64,000 nucleotides of DNA from Burkholderia sp. OK233 (GCF_900230185.1 NZ_OCSR01000001.1:806001-870000), one strand, 5' to 3'; positions 9,351 through 19,155 are shown, counted from the first letter of the stretch. Translations and numbers: made by a program. Notes: generated from the sequence alone by a model not told the origin.

Positions 9351-9459
9351 GCAGCGACTCAGCAATATCATCAGGCAAGCGCTATTTACGTGGCTCGTTC
9401 AGCACGTAAGGCGGCCTGAAAAGACCCGGACGGCCCTGCGCCGTTCGTCAGTCGAAAGA

Positions 9460-9487
9460 AACCGGTGCTCAGGCATCGGTTTTTTTT
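9460..9487 (+). terminator. Intrinsic terminator of the DEAD-box helicase gene
   Basis: An 8-bp stem (AACCGGTG pairing with CATCGGTT, one G-U pair) with a 6-base loop runs into a tract of seven T residues at 9481-9487. It lies 110 bases after the helicase stop and before aceA, so the two genes are separate units. Confidence 0.85.
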
Positions 9488-9801
9488 CGTCCACACTTTG
9501 GGCACCAGCGAAATTTCACGATGTGGAAAATTTTTTTGCGTCGTAAAAAATCGTGCTGCAAGGCACAACGGAGCCTATTGCAAGATGGGAAAAGACGTTT
9601 CTTAATGCGAAACGTGCTATTCAAGTAATTGATTTTTAACAAAAATAAATATTCTAAAAACGCTCCTTGGCAGCTATTGCGCGACGGTCGATTTGCCTAG
9701 ACTCTTATATAAGACTTCACGAAACGAAACGCCTCAAACGGCCCGCCGCTTCGACGAAGACAACAGTCACCCATCCATTACAGGCAACCAAGGAGCACAC
9801 C
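9488..9801 (+). other. AT-rich upstream region of aceA
   Basis: About 310 bases with no gene, much more AT-rich than its surroundings, especially 9530-9720. It must hold the aceA promoter and probably binding sites for carbon-source regulation. I see no pair of boxes good enough to call. The Shine-Dalgarno AAGGAG ends 6 bases before the aceA ATG. Confidence 0.5.
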
Positions 9802-11106
<1,305 letters not shown>

Positions 11107-11144
11107 GTACCCTGTGGTCTGATCGCGGGAACGGCAAGGCAGAC

Positions 11145-11172
11145 AAAAAAGCGGCTCCGTTAGAGGGCCGCT
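11145..11172 (-). terminator. Leftward terminator-like hairpin for the usp transcript
   Basis: Read on the minus strand, AGCGGC (11172-11167) pairs with GCCGCT (11155-11150) and is followed by five or more T residues. It lies about 200 bases past the usp stop and close to the aceA stop. The 11-base loop makes it weaker than the rightward terminator at 11293. Confidence 0.5.
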
Positions 11173-11184
11173 GTCAGGGAGGAG

Positions 11185-11226
11185 CAGCCATCAGGGCTGA
11201 AGTACGCCGGTCTGCCCTGATGGCTG
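11185..11226. repeat. 13-bp perfect inverted repeat in the aceA/usp convergent gap
   Basis: CAGCCATCAGGGC at 11185-11197 is exactly complementary to GCCCTGATGGCTG at 11214-11226, with a 16-base spacer. No T tract follows on either strand, so it is not a standard terminator. It lies between the two opposing terminators of aceA and usp. Confidence 0.85.
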
Positions 11227-11292
11227 GAATCTGGGAGAGATGGCAGCAGCGGAAAGAAAGCCAGCACAACGCATTGTGCGGCGAGCACAGGA

Positions 11293-11323
11293 CGCGCCGG
11301 CCTCATCGCCGGCGCGTTTTTTT
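11293..11323 (+). terminator. Intrinsic terminator of aceA
   Basis: A perfect 9-bp GC stem (CGCGCCGGC with GCCGGCGCG) and a 6-base loop are followed by seven T residues. It is oriented for rightward aceA transcription but lies nearly 190 bases past the stop, just before the end of the opposing usp gene. Confidence 0.88.
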
Positions 11324-11366
11324 GCTATGCCGTATCTGCCCGCAATGGGGATCGCGAACGCGCACC

Positions 11367-11801
11367 TCAGCGGTACACGATGACTGGAATCTTCGTATGC
11401 GTCAGGACCCGCTGCGTCTCGCTGCCGATCAGCAGGCTGCCGAGACCGCGCCGCCCATGCGACGCCATGAAAATCACGTCGCAGCCACCCTGCTCGGCCG
11501 CTTCGATGATGCCGAGGTACGGCGCCGGATGCACGCTGGTGCGACTGTCGAACGCGACGCCGACACGGCGCGCGGCCAGCTCGACTTCTCTCAGGTGCAC
11601 CTGCGCTTCGCGCTCGCTGCGCTGCAGAAACTCGACCGGTGGTTCGATCACCACGTCGGAGAACGGCGAGTACGGATATTGCGGCAGACACGCGTAGGCG
11701 GTCACGCGAGCGCCGACGGCCTGCGCGAGATCGATGGCGCCGTCTATCGCTTTGCGTGACAGGTCTGAACCGTCGGTCGGAACCAGGATGTGCCTGAACA
11801 T
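11367..11801 (-). CDS. Universal stress protein (UspA family)
   Basis: A 144-residue single-domain Usp. The start FRHILVPTDGSDLSRKAID and the nucleotide-loop motif GRRGLGSLLIGSETQRVL (G-x2-G-x9-G-S pattern) indicate an ATP-binding type. It probably acts as a stress-response nucleotide-binding dimer; its partner is unknown. It is leftward, convergent with aceA, and lies downstream of the LysR gene on the same strand with a gap of about 155 bases. Confidence 0.93.
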   Translation of the reverse strand: MFRHILVPTDGSDLSRKAIDGAIDLAQAVGARVTAYACLPQYPYSPFSDVVIEPPVEFLQRSEREAQVHLREVELAARRVGVAFDSRTSVHPAPYLGIIEAAEQGGCDVIFMASHGRRGLGSLLIGSETQRVLTHTKIPVIVYR

Positions 11802-11956
11802 GATGCCCTCCGTCGCCGGCTGCGTGCAGCGCGGCGTGAGCGTCCCACGAGGCTCGGCTTGAAAGCCGCTTCAATGGATTGTAGTTCGCAGAAAATGAGG
11901 CCAAGGCCGTCGTGCGGGTCTGTCCGCATATCGGAAACCCGTTGCGCGGGTCAGCC

Positions 11957-12859
11957 TCAGCCCCAGTAATCAGGATGGCCGTAGGTATGCTTGAGAAAGT
12001 CCAAAAACAACCTGACCCGCAGCGGCAAATGCCGGCGCTGCGGAAAGACCGCATGGATGCCGATCGGCGGCGCGGCGAACTCATCGAGCACGCTCACCAG
12101 CCGGCCAGCCGCGATATCCGTGCCGACCTCCCACCACGAGCGCCATGCAAGCCCGTAACCCTCGAGGCACCACTCATGCAGCACGGCGCCGTCCGAGCAC
12201 TCCATCGTGCCGGACACCTTGATCGACACGACCTTGTCGCCCTGCTGGAACATCCAGCCGCGCTGCTGGTTGGCACTCGCGCCGAGCGCGAGGCAGTTGT
12301 GATGCGCGAGATCGGCCAGCGTATGCGGCGAACCGCGCCGGCTCAGATACGACGGCGAAGCCACGCACACGCGGCGGTTCTCCCCGAGCTTGAGCGACAC
12401 CAGCGACGAATCCGGCAACTCGCCGAGGCGCACGGCGCAGTCGAAACCCTCGTTGACGAGGTCGACCAGCCGGTCGGACAGGTCGAGCGTAATCGACACA
12501 TCCGGATGCGCGACGGTGAAGGCCGGCACCAGCGGCGCAACATGCCGGCGCCCAAACCCGGCGGGCGCCGACAGCCGCAAATGGCCGCTCGCCTTCACGC
12601 CGCCCGCCGACACGCTGGCCTCGGCGTTCTGCATGTCGTGGATGACGCGCTGGCAATCTTCGAGAAACGCCGAGCCTTCGAAGGTCAGCGTGATCTTGCG
12701 CGTGGTGCGCACCAGCAGTTTAACGCCGAGACGCTCTTCGAGCGCATCGATGCGGCGGCCGATGATCGCGGGCGCGACGCCCTCGGCGAGCGCCGCGGCG
12801 GAAAGGCTGCCCTTGGCCGCAACGGCAACGAAAGTCTCGATCTGCTTGAAACGATCCAT
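11957..12859 (-). CDS. LysR-family transcriptional regulator
   Basis: A 300-residue LysR regulator. Residues 1-60 form the winged helix-turn-helix (DRFKQIETFVAVAAKGSLSA, then the recognition part IGRRIDALEERLGVKLLVR). The rest is the periplasmic-binding-like effector domain of the type that resembles DsdC/YafC-class regulators (HLRLSAPAGFGRRH, then LSDRLVDLVNEGFDCAVRLG). The start at 12859 removes a 112-residue upstream extension that overlaps the divergent promoter region. It is divergent from the HAD dehalogenase gene, 178 bases away, the classic LysR target arrangement. Its target may be that gene and, through it, aceB. The effector is unknown. Confidence 0.92.
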   Translation of the reverse strand: MDRFKQIETFVAVAAKGSLSAAALAEGVAPAIIGRRIDALEERLGVKLLVRTTRKITLTFEGSAFLEDCQRVIHDMQNAEASVSAGGVKASGHLRLSAPAGFGRRHVAPLVPAFTVAHPDVSITLDLSDRLVDLVNEGFDCAVRLGELPDSSLVSLKLGENRRVCVASPSYLSRRGSPHTLADLAHHNCLALGASANQQRGWMFQQGDKVVSIKVSGTMECSDGAVLHEWCLEGYGLAWRSWWEVGTDIAAGRLVSVLDEFAAPPIGIHAVFPQRRHLPLRVRLFLDFLKHTYGHPDYWG

Positions 12860-13037
12860 GGGGAGCGGAGCCGCGACGCCTCGAAGGAAGTCCCCTTGGG
12901 GGCGTTGTGCAGCAAAGTGGTCGGTGCGCGTCAGATTAGGTGTATGAAAGTAAAAGATCAAGTGACGTTTAGCCTCTTTTTTAGCGTACAGCATCACTAA
13001 TACAATCCATCCTGACCTCTGATAGGAGTGCACGGCA

Positions 13038-13895
13038 ATGTCGGCCACAACGACACCCTTCCCTAAAGCAGTGATTTTCGACGCATACGGCACGCTTTTC
13101 GACGTGCATTCGGTGATCGCTGCTGCGGAGCAGATGTTCCCAGGCCACGGCGACGCGCTCTCGCAGTTGTGGCGCCAAAAACAGATCGAATACACGCAGC
13201 TGCGTACGCTCGCCGATCCGGCCGGCGCGCCCGGTGCTCATTACCGGCCGTTCTGGGACATCACGCTCGACGCCTTGCGCTTCGCCGCCAAGAAACTGCA
13301 TCTCACGCTGGGCCGCGCGGCGGAGAAGCGTCTGATGGACGAATATGCGTGCCTGTCCGCTTTTCCCGATGCCGTGCCCGCGCTGCGCCAGTTGCGCGAC
13401 GCGCCTTTGGCCTCTTCTGGGTCCACACCTGCGCCTGCGGGCGGCAAAACCGGAGCAGGCGCAGGTTCAAGGCCCGGTCTCGCGATCCTCTCGAACGGCA
13501 ATCCGCAAATGCTCGACATCGCCGTGAAGAGCGCCGGCATGACGCGCCTGTTCGACCATGTCCTATCCGTCGACACAGTGCGCGCCTACAAACCCTCGCC
13601 GACGGCCTACTCGCTCGGCACGCAAGCCTTCAACGCAGAGCCGCGCGAGATCGTCTTCGTGTCGTCGAACGGCTGGGACGTGGCGGGCGCGAGCTGGTTC
13701 GGCTTCACAACTTTCTGGCTTAACCGGCAAAACGCACCAGCCGAAGAATTGGGTGTCACGCCGCATGGCGCGGGCGGAGGTATGAACGATCTGCTCGCTT
13801 TTCTGAAATCCCTCGCGTTGCCCGGCCGCAGTAGCGGCACGGGCAGCACCGGCAATCCCGGTGGCAGCCGCACACGCCACAGCCCTGGCGCATGA
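13038..13895 (+). CDS. HAD-superfamily (S)-2-haloacid dehalogenase-like protein
   Basis: A 285-residue HAD hydrolase of the haloacid dehalogenase type II group. The nucleophile motif is AVIFDAYGTLFDV (Asp at 15). Later motifs are ILSNGNPQML, the lysine region VRAYKPSPTAYSLG, and VSSNGWDVAGASWFGFTTFWLNR, which is typical of true 2-haloacid dehalogenases. Such enzymes convert 2-haloacids to 2-hydroxyacids, for example chloroacetate to glycolate. Oddities are a Gly/Ala/Pro-rich insertion of about 25 residues just before ILSNGN, and a Ser/Gly-rich C-terminal tail. The aceB start is 83 bases downstream on the same strand, and LysR is divergent upstream. Confidence 0.9.
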   Translation: MSATTTPFPKAVIFDAYGTLFDVHSVIAAAEQMFPGHGDALSQLWRQKQIEYTQLRTLADPAGAPGAHYRPFWDITLDALRFAAKKLHLTLGRAAEKRLMDEYACLSAFPDAVPALRQLRDAPLASSGSTPAPAGGKTGAGAGSRPGLAILSNGNPQMLDIAVKSAGMTRLFDHVLSVDTVRAYKPSPTAYSLGTQAFNAEPREIVFVSSNGWDVAGASWFGFTTFWLNRQNAPAEELGVTPHGAGGGMNDLLAFLKSLALPGRSSGTGSTGNPGGSRTRHSPGA

Positions 13896-13978
13896 CAGCT
13901 ACCACCCGGATCCCGCGACGCAATTCAACCGCATCTCAACATTTGCACCTTTGCAATCTGACCGACCAAGGAGAAACC

Positions 13979-15580
13979 ATGGCGAATCCGCTGTCATCAT
14001 TGTCGCTGCCGCAGGGCATGGAAATCACGGCTGAGATCAAGCCGGGCTATGAAGCGATCCTCACCCGCGAAGCGCTCGAGCTCGTCGCCGCGCTGCATCG
14101 CACGTTCGAACCGCGCCGTCAGCAGCTGCTGCAGGCGCGCGTGGAACGCACCAAACGTCTCGATGCCGGCGAGCGCCCCGACTTCCTCGCCGAAACGAAA
14201 AGCGTGCGCGAAGGCGACTGGAAGATCGCGCCGCTGCCGCAAGATCTGCAATGCCGCCGCGTGGAAATCACCGGACCGGTCGAGCGCAAGATGATCATCA
14301 ACGCGCTGAATTCGGGCGCTGATTCGTACATGACCGACTTCGAAGATTCGAATGCGCCGAGCTGGGATAACCAGATTACCGGCCATATCAATCTGAAGGA
14401 CGCAGTGCGCCGCACGATTTCGCTCGAACAGAACGGCAAGTCATACACGCTGAACGACAAGATCGCCACGCTGATCGTGCGTCCGCGCGGCTGGCATCTG
14501 GACGAAAAGCATGTGACGGTGGACGGCAAGCGCGTCTCCGGCGGCATCTTCGATTTCGCGCTCTTCATGGTTCACAACGCGAAGGAACAGGTTGCGCGCG
14601 GCACGGCGCCCTACTTCTATCTGCCGAAGATGGAGAGCCATCTCGAAGCACGCCTGTGGAACGAGATCTTCCTCGCCGCACAGGAAGCCGTCGGCGTGCC
14701 GCGCGGCACGATTCGCGCGACCGTGCTGATCGAAACCATCGTCGCCGCGTTCGAAATGGACGAGATCCTGTATGAGTTGCGCGAACACAGTTCAGGTCTG
14801 AACGCCGGTCGTTGGGACTACATCTTTTCGGCGATCAAGAAGTTCAAGAACGACCGCGATTTCTGTCTCGCCGACCGCTCACAGATCACGATGACCTCGC
14901 CATTCATGCGTGCGTACGCGCTGCTGTTGCTGAAGACCTGCCATCGACGCAACGCGCCGGCAATCGGCGGCATGAGCGCGCTGATCCCGATCAAGAACGA
15001 TCCGGCAGCGAACGACAAGGCAATGGGTGGTGTGCGCTCGGACAAGGCGCGCGATGCCGGCGACGGTTACGACGGTGGCTGGGTCGCGCATCCGGGCCTC
15101 GTGCCGATCGCGATGGAAGAATTCGTCAAGGTGCTCGGCGACAAACCGAATCAGATCGGCAAGCAACGCGACGACGTGCTCGTCACGGCGGCCGACCTGA
15201 CGGACTTCCGCCCGGAAGCGCCGATCACCGAAGGCGGTTTGCGCAACAACATCAACGTCGGCATTCACTACCTGGGCTCGTGGCTCGCGGGCAATGGCTG
15301 CGTGCCGATTCACAACCTGATGGAAGACGCCGCCACCGCGGAGATCTCGCGTTCACAAGTGTGGCAATGGATTCGCTCGCCGAAAGGCAAGCTCGAAGAC
15401 GGCCGCAAGGTCACGGCCGAGCTGGTGCGCGAGCTGTCGGCGCAGGAGCTCGACAAGGTGAAGCAGGCCGTCGGCGGCGATACGAAGCCGTACGATCGCG
15501 CTGCACAAATCTTCGAAGAGATGTCGACGTCGGAGCAGTTCACCGACTTCCTGACGCTGCCGCTGTACGAGGAAATCTGA
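13979..15580 (+). CDS. aceB: Malate synthase A
   Basis: Condenses glyoxylate with acetyl-CoA to malate, the second glyoxylate-shunt step. The 533-residue length matches malate synthase A. Visible signatures are SYMTDFEDSNAPSW, the arginine region PRGWHLDEKHV, KMESHLEARLWNEIF, and SGLNAGRWDYIFSAIKKF. The start ATG at 13979 has AAGGAG 5 bases upstream. The HAD gene is 83 bases upstream on the same strand, so the two are possibly one transcript. A strong terminator follows at 15703. Confidence 0.97.
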   Translation: MANPLSSLSLPQGMEITAEIKPGYEAILTREALELVAALHRTFEPRRQQLLQARVERTKRLDAGERPDFLAETKSVREGDWKIAPLPQDLQCRRVEITGPVERKMIINALNSGADSYMTDFEDSNAPSWDNQITGHINLKDAVRRTISLEQNGKSYTLNDKIATLIVRPRGWHLDEKHVTVDGKRVSGGIFDFALFMVHNAKEQVARGTAPYFYLPKMESHLEARLWNEIFLAAQEAVGVPRGTIRATVLIETIVAAFEMDEILYELREHSSGLNAGRWDYIFSAIKKFKNDRDFCLADRSQITMTSPFMRAYALLLLKTCHRRNAPAIGGMSALIPIKNDPAANDKAMGGVRSDKARDAGDGYDGGWVAHPGLVPIAMEEFVKVLGDKPNQIGKQRDDVLVTAADLTDFRPEAPITEGGLRNNINVGIHYLGSWLAGNGCVPIHNLMEDAATAEISRSQVWQWIRSPKGKLEDGRKVTAELVRELSAQELDKVKQAVGGDTKPYDRAAQIFEEMSTSEQFTDFLTLPLYEEI

Positions 15581-15702
15581 GGCATCTGAACGGCCTCATG
15601 CATCGGCCTCATGGACCAGCAATAACGACGTCGTACCGGGCCCGCTTTCACCAGCCACGCAAGATGAAAGAGCGGCCCGGGTCGCAAGGCTGACCGACCG
15701 GG

Positions 15703-15739
15703 CGGCCCGACAGGCGTATGCCTGCCGGGCCGTTTTTTT
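15703..15739 (+). terminator. Intrinsic terminator of aceB
   Basis: A 13-bp GC-rich stem with one A-C mismatch and a GTAT loop (15716-15719) is followed by seven T residues. It lies about 120 bases after the aceB stop. Confidence 0.88.
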
Positions 15740-15825
15740 ATGTGCTCGCGAGGTGCCCGTGATGCGTTCGAGATGCGTCCGTTATGTGCTTCGCGGTGCG
15801 CTCGTTGCGGGTTAGTCGTGCCCCA

Positions 15826-16227
15826 TCAGCGCGTGCTGCGGTACTCGACCCAATCGCCCGACCTGATTTCCGGAAGGCCCTTCGCCGCATGGGGCACGAC
15901 CGGATAGAAGCGGCAGTTCACGACGTTACCGTCTACTTTCACCATCACTTCCCGCGCGAGGAAACGATCTTCGATGCCCGGGTACACCGCTTCGATCTCG
16001 TCGAGGACCGCAACCAGTTCATCGTCGATTTCGTAGACGTCGCCCGTGACGTCCACGCCCGCTTCGTCGACCACCAGGCCCGGATACAGGCCGAAGTCGA
16101 ATAGATGGCCGCGCACCGTGGCCGTTCCGAGCAGATTCGGTGCGGCGATCTCGTTGCGCGCCGCAGCCTCTCTAAGGTCGTTCACTTCACCGGCCCGCAA
16201 CGTGCCGTATACAAAAACGGTCTGCAT
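15826..16227 (-). CDS. Gamma-glutamylcyclotransferase-like (AIG2/YtfP) protein
   Basis: A 133-residue protein of the gamma-glutamylamine cyclotransferase/AIG2 fold. It begins with the signature VFVYGTLRAGEVND, which forms the pyroglutamate-binding loop, and has the glutamate-bearing ELVAVLDEIEAVYPG and RFYPV segments. It may cleave gamma-glutamyl compounds; the substrate cannot be told from sequence. It lies 54 bases downstream of rraA on the same strand, so the two may be cotranscribed. Confidence 0.85.
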   Translation of the reverse strand: MQTVFVYGTLRAGEVNDLREAAARNEIAAPNLLGTATVRGHLFDFGLYPGLVVDEAGVDVTGDVYEIDDELVAVLDEIEAVYPGIEDRFLAREVMVKVDGNVVNCRFYPVVPHAAKGLPEIRSGDWVEYRSTR

Positions 16228-16281
16228 CGTGGTTTGTTCTCCTTGATGATGGGTTCGGCTTGCCCTGGCTGTTGCCGGGGT

Positions 16282-16776
16282 TCAGTTCAGCGGCGCGCTC
16301 GCCACCAGCACGCCGTCGATATCCGCATAGATCCATTCGCCCGGACGGACCAGCGCGCCCGGCAATTGCACCGGCACGTCGCGCTCGCCGGTGCCGAGCT
16401 TCTGGCCACGCCGTGGGCAGGTGGTCAGCGCGGCCACGCCGACATTGACTTCATTGAGCTCCAGCGCATCGCGCACGCAGCCGTTCAGCACGATGCCCGC
16501 CCAGCCGTTCTGCTCGGCGATTTGCGCGAGGTTGCCGCCCACCAGTGCGCAACGCAGACTGCCACCGCCGTCGACGACCAGTACCCGGCCGGCGCCCTTC
16601 TCCTCGAGCGTGGCGCGTACGAGCGCGTTGTCTTCGAACACCTTTAGCGTTACCGCTTCGCCGCTGAAACACTCGGCACGGCTGAAGAGATGAAAGACCG
16701 GTTCGAGCACACGCAGTGTGCCCAACACCAGTTGGTCCTCGTGTGCGTCGCACAAGTCGGCGGTTGCAAAACTCAT
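16282..16776 (-). CDS. rraA: RraA-like protein (RNase E inhibitor / HMG aldolase family)
   Basis: A 164-residue protein with the RraA hallmarks: [12 protein letters not shown] near the start, [20 protein letters not shown], and [17 protein letters not shown]. The family includes the RNase E regulator RraA and class II HMG/CHA aldolases. The G-x-R/D-x20-R-D aldolase pattern is present here (GGN then CVRD), so an aldolase role is also possible. It is divergent from the AraC regulator and precedes the cyclotransferase-like gene. Confidence 0.88.
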   Translation of the reverse strand: MSFATADLCDAHEDQLVLGTLRVLEPVFHLFSRAECFSGEAVTLKVFEDNALVRATLEEKGAGRVLVVDGGGSLRCALVGGNLAQIAEQNGWAGIVLNGCVRDALELNEVNVGVAALTTCPRRGQKLGTGERDVPVQLPGALVRPGEWIYADIDGVLVASAPLN

Positions 16777-16997
16777 GGCCTTCTCCTCGGGATCCGTGCA
16801 ATCGGGACATTATGCAACGTTGACTCTGACCTAACACCTACAATGAGAAGCCCGCGATGGTTTTGGGTCTGGGCCTTTGGGTCTGCGCTCCCGGGGCCCG
16901 CGCTTGATGGGCCGGTGCGTGAGCGCGCCCTGCTCGCGGGTTGCGCGTTTACACCCACTGCGTTTTTTGCATTCCACCCATTGGATCGATCTTCAAC

Positions 16998-17867
16998 ATG
17001 AATTCGTCCACTGACTCAGTCCTGTCGAGCCAGGTCCACTTCGCCGACATCCCGCCCGAGTTCCAGCCGACGCAAACGCACCCGATCCGCGTGCGCTCGC
17101 GGCTGATGCCTTCGGGCTGGCGTATCGCGCGACACACGCATGCATGGGCGCAGGTGGCCTATGCATCACGCGGCGTGCTGCGGGTCGCGACGACCGGCAC
17201 GACATGGATGGTGCCGCCATCCCGGGCGATCTGGGTGCCGCCGCACGTGACACACGAAGTGGTCGCAGTCGAAGATGCGTTTCTGCGCACGCTCTACATT
17301 ACCGAAAGCACCGTCCCGGCCGGACTGGATACGCCGCGCGTGGTTGAAGTATCGGATCTGTTACGCGAAGTCATCGCCGCGCTCGATACGCCAGGCATTT
17401 CGGCGACGCGCGAACAGTTGTTAGGCGCGCTCGCGCTCGACGAGCTGACGCGTTCGGAGCCACTGCCGCTGTCCGTGCCGATGCCCAACGAGAAGCGTTT
17501 GCGCGCATTGTGCGAAGCGGTGATCGCCGACCCGACGCACGGCGAGTCGCTCGAGCAATGGGCATCGAGCGTGGGGGCGAGTACGCGCACGATTGCGCGG
17601 CTGTTTCGTCAGGAGTTGGGCGTGAGCTTTTCGCAATGGCGTCAGCAGGCCATTCTCGCGCGCGCGATTCCGCTGTTGAGCCAGGGACGGCCGCTTTCAC
17701 ATGTGGCGCAACAGTTGGGCTATCAGAGTCAGAGTGCGTTCTCGGCGATGTTCCGGCGGGCATTCGGCGAAAGTCCACGGGCGTTCATCGAGCGTGGCGC
17801 TGAACATCGTGTAGAGAGCGGGGATCGCGACGATACCGAGGCGGACGAAGAGACCGCTCAAAAGTGA
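16998..17867 (+). CDS. AraC-family regulator with N-terminal cupin
   Basis: A 289-residue regulator. The N-terminal half is a cupin domain (HTHAWAQVAYASRGVLRV, then the PPSRAIWVPPHVTHEV stretch), and the C-terminal 100 residues hold two helix-turn-helices ending in LGYQSQSAFSAMFRRAFGESP. This layout matches the NimR-type subgroup, whose members usually repress or activate a neighbouring drug exporter. No exporter is adjacent here. The start ATG at 16998 is preferred over 16941, which adds a cysteine-rich leader. It is divergent from rraA and convergent with the GNAT gene. Confidence 0.88.
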   Translation: MNSSTDSVLSSQVHFADIPPEFQPTQTHPIRVRSRLMPSGWRIARHTHAWAQVAYASRGVLRVATTGTTWMVPPSRAIWVPPHVTHEVVAVEDAFLRTLYITESTVPAGLDTPRVVEVSDLLREVIAALDTPGISATREQLLGALALDELTRSEPLPLSVPMPNEKRLRALCEAVIADPTHGESLEQWASSVGASTRTIARLFRQELGVSFSQWRQQAILARAIPLLSQGRPLSHVAQQLGYQSQSAFSAMFRRAFGESPRAFIERGAEHRVESGDRDDTEADEETAQK

Positions 17868-17906
17868 CGGCGTAAAGCATAACCGGCAACCACTCGCCGC
17901 AGTGCG

Positions 17907-18371
17907 TCAAACGCGCCGCGCCAGATGACGGATCGCCCCGAGTTGCGCCAGACGCGGCCCGGCCAGCTTGTACCCCTTGCGTTGGTATAGCCGCGCGGCA
18001 GGATTGTCGACGAACACGCGCAACTGCAACTCGCGCAGCCCGCGCTCGCGCGCCCATTGATGCGACATATCGAGCAGATACGTGCCGGCGCCGAGACGCC
18101 GATGCCCCTCGGCAATCTGCACGTCGCGGATATGGAGCGAATCGCCTTCCTGGGTGATGCGCAGCACACCGATCGGCGTGCCATCCACTTCGAGAATGAA
18201 ATTCTCCGACTCGCGCCAGCTGCCGAGAAACAGATCGCCACGCCAGACCAGATGGTGCCGGCGATAGTAGCCACCCATGTTATTGCGAGTCAGCGCCTCG
18301 GCGAACTCGAAATCGTCCATGCTGGCCAGGCGCAGATGAAACGGTGACGGAGCTTCGGTTGGATCGAACAT
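17907..18371 (-). CDS. GNAT-family N-acetyltransferase
   Basis: A 154-residue acetyltransferase. The acetyl-CoA loop reads QIAEGHRRLGAGTYLLDM (R-R-x-G-x-G/A), and the C-terminal part has FVDNPAARLYQRKGYKLAGP. The N-terminal FEFAEALTRNNMGGYYRRHH stretch is characteristic of a small bacterial subgroup of unknown substrate. The start at 18371 (MFDPTEAPSPF) is chosen because the upstream extension runs into the tRNA terminator. It lies downstream of the tRNA cluster on the same strand but past its terminator. Confidence 0.85.
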   Translation of the reverse strand: MFDPTEAPSPFHLRLASMDDFEFAEALTRNNMGGYYRRHHLVWRGDLFLGSWRESENFILEVDGTPIGVLRITQEGDSLHIRDVQIAEGHRRLGAGTYLLDMSHQWARERGLRELQLRVFVDNPAARLYQRKGYKLAGPRLAQLGAIRHLARRV

Positions 18372-18484
18372 GGTGGAACGACGAAGATGAGTCGGGTCAA
18401 CGGTAAAACAGGCCGAGCGCGCTGGCAATGGCTGTTTGTCCCGAGCATACCCGGACGATACCCAGGCAGAGCGGCTGCGGAAAT

Positions 18485-18514
18485 AAAAAAAGCCCACTTC
18501 TTCCGAAGTGGGCT
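18485..18514 (-). terminator. Terminator of the tRNA cluster
   Basis: A perfect 10-bp stem (AGCCCACTTC with GAAGTGGGCT) and a TTCC loop are followed, on the minus strand, by six T residues (A run at 18485-18490). It lies just after the last tRNA-Asp. Confidence 0.92.
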
Positions 18515-18524
18515 TCTTAAAATC

Positions 18525-18601
18525 TGGCGGAGCGGACGGGACTCGAACCCGCGACCCCCGGCGTGACAGGCCGGTATTCTAACCAACTGAACTACCGCTC
18601 C
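18525..18601 (-). tRNA. tRNA-Asp (GTC), distal copy
   Basis: A 77-base tRNA including encoded CCA. The cloverleaf is complete, with anticodon loop CTGTCAC (GTC), a GGTTCGAGTCC T-arm and a G5 acceptor sequence GGAGCGG pairing with CCGCTCC. It differs from the other tRNA-Asp by one C-G to T-A pair in the acceptor stem. Confidence 0.97.
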
Positions 18602-18697
18602 AGATTTTTGCACCGTGGCTTGTGAGCCTGGCTCACTCACCACCTGCATCGCTCATACTGCTCAGTTATTCTGAGCAATGAACGACGCCGATGTTGC

Positions 18698-18773
18698 TGG
18701 CGTCCCCTAGGGGATTCGAACCCCTGTACTCACCGTGAAAGGGTGATGTCCTAGGCCTCTAGACGAAGGGGAC
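18698..18773 (-). tRNA. tRNA-Glu (TTC), distal copy
   Basis: A 76-base tRNA including encoded CCA. The anticodon loop CTTTCAC gives anticodon TTC. The acceptor is GTCCCCT paired with AGGGGAC. It appears identical to the proximal copy at 18994-19069. Confidence 0.97.
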
Positions 18774-18797
18774 AACGTACTGCTTACACCTTTAATG

Positions 18798-18829
18798 AAA
18801 AAGCCCGTTCAGGTTTGTATGAACGGGCT
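18798..18829 (-). terminator. Terminator-like hairpin inside the tRNA cluster
   Basis: A perfect 10-bp stem (AGCCCGTTCA with TGAACGGGCT) and an 8-base loop are followed, on the minus strand, by a short T run. It lies between the proximal Glu-Asp pair and the distal Glu-Asp pair. If it terminates fully, the distal pair needs its own promoter, and none is evident in the 61 bases available. Confidence 0.65.
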
Positions 18830-18834
18830 TTGTC

Positions 18835-18911
18835 TGGCGGAGTGGACGGGACTCGAACCCGCGACCCCCGGCGTGACAGGCCGGTATTCTAACCAACTGA
18901 ACTACCACTCC
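18835..18911 (-). tRNA. tRNA-Asp (GTC), proximal copy
   Basis: A 77-base tRNA with encoded CCA and anticodon GTC. The acceptor stem is GGAGTGG with CCACTCC, one compensated base pair different from the distal copy. It follows the proximal tRNA-Glu by 82 bases. Confidence 0.97.
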
Positions 18912-18993
18912 AGTTTGCCTATCATGACTTGCGAGCGTTGGTTTTTTCTCTGCAAGCTGCGCTGCTTTACTACTACCAAGCGACGCTGATGTT

Positions 18994-19069
18994 TGGCGTC
19001 CCCTAGGGGATTCGAACCCCTGTACTCACCGTGAAAGGGTGATGTCCTAGGCCTCTAGACGAAGGGGAC
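18994..19069 (-). tRNA. tRNA-Glu (TTC), proximal copy
   Basis: A 76-base tRNA with encoded CCA and anticodon TTC. It is preceded by its own likely promoter at 19156-19184 and by tRNA-Ala further upstream. Confidence 0.97.
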
Positions 19070-19155
19070 ATAATCTTTTCAGATCTGTCTTTATCTTGCT
19101 GCTAACTCGCTTTAACTTTCGGCGAACTTCGTTTTCGTCAGCAGCAAAGACCAAT

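Noticed and set aside
7710..9371. A 553-residue minus-strand open frame across the DEAD-box helicase gene
   Set aside because: It mirrors the helicase codons; composition (Ala/Arg/Thr-rich) and lack of motifs mark it as a shadow.
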